A DNA stretch of 5,414 nucleotides, taken from assembly GCA_946222435.1 (NCBI GenBank), contig CAMIOJ010000166.1, positions 1 through 5,414 of the forward strand, written 5' to 3'. Below are positions 4,171 through 5,414 of this stretch, piece after piece; position 1 is the first letter of the stretch, and the number at the start of each line of letters is the position of its first letter. The stretch comes from an uncultured Micrococcus sp. (lineage in GTDB: Bacteria; Actinomycetota; Actinomycetes; Actinomycetales; Micrococcaceae). The position numbers and the translations under genes were made by a program. The notes below the pieces were generated by a model. That model was not told where the DNA came from and made no database searches. It was given only the letters and a program-made list of their open reading frames with translations.

Positions 4171-5414
4171 ATGGCTGACAAGACCCCGGGCACAGACACG
4201 CCCGTCAACGAGTCCACCGCCGAGTCCACCGAGACCCGTGCCGTCTCGGTCCCGGACCGCCCCGCCCTCGAGGGCCTCGAGGAGAAGCTGACCGCCCGCT
4301 GGGCCGCCGAGCGCACCTACGCGTTCGATGCGGAGACCACACGCGAGCAGGTCTACTCCATCGACACTCCCCCGCCGACCGCCTCCGGCTCCCTGCACGT
4401 GGGCCACGTCTTCTCCTACACGCAGACCGACGTGCTGGCCCGCTATCAGCGCATGAACGGCAAGAACGTCTTCTACCCGATGGGCTGGGACGACAACGGC
4501 CTGCCCACCGAGCGCCGCGTGCAGAACTACTACGGCGTCCGCTGCGACCCGTCCAAGCCGTACGTCGAGGGCTACCGTCCGCCGGAGAAGCCCGCGAAGA
4601 ACCAGCGCGACTGGGACGTGGTCTCCCGCAAGAACTTCATCGAGCTGTGCGAGGAGCTCGCCGTCGAGGACGAGAAGGTCTTCGAGGACCTCTTCACCCG
4701 CCTCGGCCTGTCCGTGGACTGGGACATGACCTACCGGACCATCGACGACGTCTCCCGCGCCGTCTCCCAGCGCGCCTTCCTGGCCGGCATCGCCTCCGGC
4801 GACGCCTACATGTCCGAGGCCCCCACCATGTGGGACGTCACCTTCCGCACCGCGGTGGCCCAGGCCGAGCTCGAGGACCGCGAGGTCCCCGGCGCCTACC
4901 ACCGCTATGCATTCACCGCCGACGACGGCGAGCAGGTCTTCATCGAGACCACCCGCCCCGAGCTGCTGGCCTCCTGCTCCGGCCTGGTCGCCCACCCGGA
5001 CGACGAGCGCTACCAGCACCTGTTCGGCACGACCGTCACCTCGCCGCTGTACGGCGTGGAGGTCGAGGTCTACCCGCACCCGCTGGCCAAGCAGGACAAG
5101 GGCTCCGGCATCGCGATGGTCTGCACCTTCGGCGACCTCAACGACGTCACCTGGTGGCGCGAGCTGCAGCTGCCGACCCGCACCCTGATCGGCCGCGACG
5201 GCCGCTTCGCCCAGGACACCCCCGAGTGGATCACCACGGACGCCGGTCGCCAGGCCTACGCGGACACCGTGGCCGGCAAGACCGTGTTCTCCGCGAAGCA
5301 GGGCGTGGTCGACGCCCTCACGGAGGCCGGGCTGCTGGACGGCGAGCCGAAGAAGATCATGCACGCCGTGAACTTCTACGAGAAGGGCGACAAGCCCCTC
5401 GAGGTCGTCACCTC
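4171..5414 (+). CDS. valS: Valyl-tRNA synthetase, type 2, N-terminal half (partial)
   Basis: The gene encodes valine-tRNA ligase, the cytoplasmic class I synthetase that charges tRNA-Val and removes mischarged threonine. The first 414 codons are present; the gene runs off the right edge. After a Thr/Glu-rich N-terminus of about 30 residues, the HIGH signature appears as PPPTASGSLHVGH (67-79). GWDDNGLPTERRV (105-117) takes the place of the PGTDHAGIATQ segment of the common bacterial enzyme and marks the archaeal-like type 2 ValRS found in actinobacteria and Rickettsiales. FIETTRPELLASC (257-269) opens the CP1 editing domain, and the GSGIAMVCTFGDLNDV segment follows within it. The KMSKS loop and the anticodon-binding domain lie outside the window. 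The ATG at 4171 is preceded by GGGCGG as a weak ribosome binding site; the in-frame ATG at 4162 is also possible. The divergent 84-bp gap to the dehydrogenase gene holds no T-box. Confidence 0.97.
   Translation, partial: MADKTPGTDTPVNESTAESTETRAVSVPDRPALEGLEEKLTARWAAERTYAFDAETTREQVYSIDTPPPTASGSLHVGHVFSYTQTDVLARYQRMNGKNVFYPMGWDDNGLPTERRVQNYYGVRCDPSKPYVEGYRPPEKPAKNQRDWDVVSRKNFIELCEELAVEDEKVFEDLFTRLGLSVDWDMTYRTIDDVSRAVSQRAFLAGIASGDAYMSEAPTMWDVTFRTAVAQAELEDREVPGAYHRYAFTADDGEQVFIETTRPELLASCSGLVAHPDDERYQHLFGTTVTSPLYGVEVEVYPHPLAKQDKGSGIAMVCTFGDLNDVTWWRELQLPTRTLIGRDGRFAQDTPEWITTDAGRQAYADTVAGKTVFSAKQGVVDALTEAGLLDGEPKKIMHAVNFYEKGDKPLEVVT

Noticed and set aside
4096..5364. A 422-codon open frame on the minus strand opposite valS
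   Set aside because: It is the antisense shadow of valS, whose translation is unmistakable. Its protein is a Val/Gly/Leu/Asp-rich string that mirrors the GC codon bias, with no recognisable domain.

Overview
The window is very GC-rich (roughly 70% or more) with strong G/C third-position bias. It appears to come from the chromosome of a high-GC actinobacterium. The eukaryote-like IleRS, the archaeal-like (type 2) ValRS and the actinobacterial ileS T-box leader fit the Micrococcales, possibly Micrococcus, Kocuria or a relative; the genus is an inference.

Layout. (1) Positions 1-214, minus strand: the first 71 codons of ileS, running off the left edge. (2) About 215-556, minus strand: its leader, a T-box riboswitch with an AUC isoleucine specifier, a T-box core, and two mutually exclusive helices that would hide or free the ileS ribosome binding site. 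A TACACT -10 element lies just upstream. (3) 569-1083: a non-coding stretch with a short tandem repeat, two copies of a 44-bp imperfect palindrome (one inverted) and a perfect 21-bp dyad. (4) 1084-2325, plus strand: a 413-residue AbiEi-antitoxin-like protein with a C-terminal DUF559/Vsr-like PD-(D/E)XK nuclease-fold domain. (5) 2341-3006, minus strand, convergent with it: a 221-residue membrane protein that I do not recognise. (6) 3007-3249: an intergenic region with two more full copies and one partial copy of the 44-bp repeat. (7) 3250-4086, minus strand: a classical short-chain dehydrogenase of the YdfG type. (8) 4171-5414, plus strand: the first 414 codons of valS, running off the right edge.

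Two branched-chain aminoacyl-tRNA synthetase genes thus bracket a small accessory segment. The AbiEi-like gene and the membrane protein gene form a roughly 2-kb islet with copies of the same 44-bp repeat on both sides. No shared pathway joins the islet genes to their housekeeping neighbours.

The clearest regulatory system is the ileS T-box, which can be read almost to base-pair level. The least explained element is the repeat family: in both intergenic regions two 44-bp units start 82-84 bp apart, and each unit has complementary ends. I see no large multi-gene novel system.
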